NCBI RefSeq assembly: GCF_048544455.1
Contig: NC_133538.1
Span: 146,747,922-146,811,921 of the forward strand
Origin: Silene latifolia
Taxonomy: Eukaryota > Streptophyta > Magnoliopsida > Caryophyllales > Caryophyllaceae
Length of the DNA stretch: 64,000 nucleotides
Direction of reading: 5' to 3'
Part shown: positions 63,611-64,000 of the stretch, piece after piece
Layout: every line of letters starts with the position of its first letter
How positions within the stretch are numbered: the stretch's first letter is position 1
Notes under the pieces: generated by a model
The model's input: the letters and a program-made list of their open reading frames with translations, nothing else
Database searches by the model: none
Told to the model about the DNA's origin: nothing
Made by a program: the position numbers and the translations under genes

Positions 63611-64000
63611 ATGGTGCGACCAACCAAGGTGGAGAATACTATCATGGAAGCTCTTTCTCAAATCCTCCGGAATCAACAAGATGCGAATGCCCAAGTCAAT
63701 CATCGTCCTAACTCCAGTGGCAAGAGATCCTTTGTGCCCTCATCTTCATCATCTGCTAATAGGAGGAAGAAGCCCTTTCCAAGAAGACAAGGACCAAGTG
63801 GACAAGTGCAAGGTCGACAAGCTCCCTCATCGGAAGAGAACCCTGAGGAGACCCGCATGTGCTTCAAGTGTAGGCAAGCTTATCACCCCGGGATTGGATG
63901 CTTTGATATGCCCTTGAAGTGTTACCATTGCAAGAAGCCCGATCATCTCATCAAGGATTGCCCCGAGAAGAAGAAGATTGCTCCTCCTCCTCATGTTCCG
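63611..64000 (+). CDS. T gag, short, two zinc knuckles, runs off window
   Basis: Open frame from ATG at 63611 (MVRPTKVENTIMEALSQILR), 130 codons with no stop before the window ends. After about 28 residues it goes straight to a Ser/Arg/Gln-rich basic linker. Two CX2CX4HX4C knuckles follow: CFKCRQAYHPGIGC (about 63848-63889) and CYHCKKPDHLIKDC (about 63920-63961), then a Lys/Pro stretch. Members of this family normally have a capsid domain of 150-200 residues before the knuckles; here it is missing, most simply by in-frame internal deletion. The knuckles bind RNA in the particle. Codon use and the open frame suggest a young copy. Confidence 0.82.
   Translation, partial: MVRPTKVENTIMEALSQILRNQQDANAQVNHRPNSSGKRSFVPSSSSSANRRKKPFPRRQGPSGQVQGRQAPSSEENPEETRMCFKCRQAYHPGIGCFDMPLKCYHCKKPDHLIKDCPEKKKIAPPPHVP

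Larger units (their letters stand above)
58946..64000 (+). mobile_element. Element T: 5' part of a Ty3-gypsy element with very long LTR
   Basis: It replaces H gag at about 58945 (boundary not exact) and runs out of the window. It has an LTR ending GGGGTGTCACA at 63432, a Met-type primer site, and a gag with two zinc knuckles. The LTR end, primer site and paired knuckles resemble chromovirus (Tekay/Del-like) elements. RT would be needed to settle the lineage. Confidence 0.72.

Overview
The window is plant nuclear DNA made almost entirely of nested, mutually interrupting LTR retrotransposons. I see no host gene, tRNA gene, rRNA gene or CRISPR array. A flowering plant is indicated by Athila/Tat-type Ty3-gypsy elements (tRNA-Asp-type primer sites, CDLGAS-type proteases, 'ATHILA ORF-1'-like proteins), a Ty1-copia family, and a Ty3-gypsy element with a Met-type primer site and a double zinc knuckle. 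I cannot name the species. The nesting and the stop-riddled frames suggest a heterochromatic, probably methylated region.

Layout. 1-13458: element A-out (+), a gag-protease element whose 5' end lies outside the window. It is split by the complete element 1 (2569-10994; LTRs, 5-bp target duplication CCTAC, gag-protease but no pol). 13459-15919: decayed pol of another Ty3 element, C (+), which A-out entered. 15920-44229: element A-rev (-), with LTR, gag, protease and an ORF1 truncated at a head-to-head junction with C. A-rev is interrupted by a 21.3 kb block of family B (17792-39060, -), which is flanked by a 73-bp target duplication. The block carries two LTRs, pol, an ORF1, and an extra partial 3' end; copia element D (23694-31753, +) sits inside it. 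44230-47064: copia E (-), LTR and leader only. 47065-48787: 3' end of copia F (+), with its LTR cut by element G. 48788 to about 52998: element G (+), family B LTR with gag-protease. About 52999-58945: element H (-), A-type, without LTRs, with gag, protease and ORF1. About 58946-64000: 5' part of element T (+), with a very long LTR, Met-type primer site and a short gag that runs off the window.

How the parts relate. No element here has a complete gag-protease-pol set. A-out, element 1, A-rev, H and G carry gag-protease. B and C carry pol. B and G share the same LTR type and about 120 nt of leader, but B has pol where G starts gag. This suggests a divided, complementing family. Each family also carries its own cluster of a short palindromic or GC-rich word, in the LTR, in the gag-protease linker and/or downstream of the coding region: CTCGATCGAG in A, GTCGATCGAC in element 1, GACGCCCGGATTC-like in B. 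These clusters, the 73-bp target duplication, and repeated internal polypurine-tract copies are the most unusual features.
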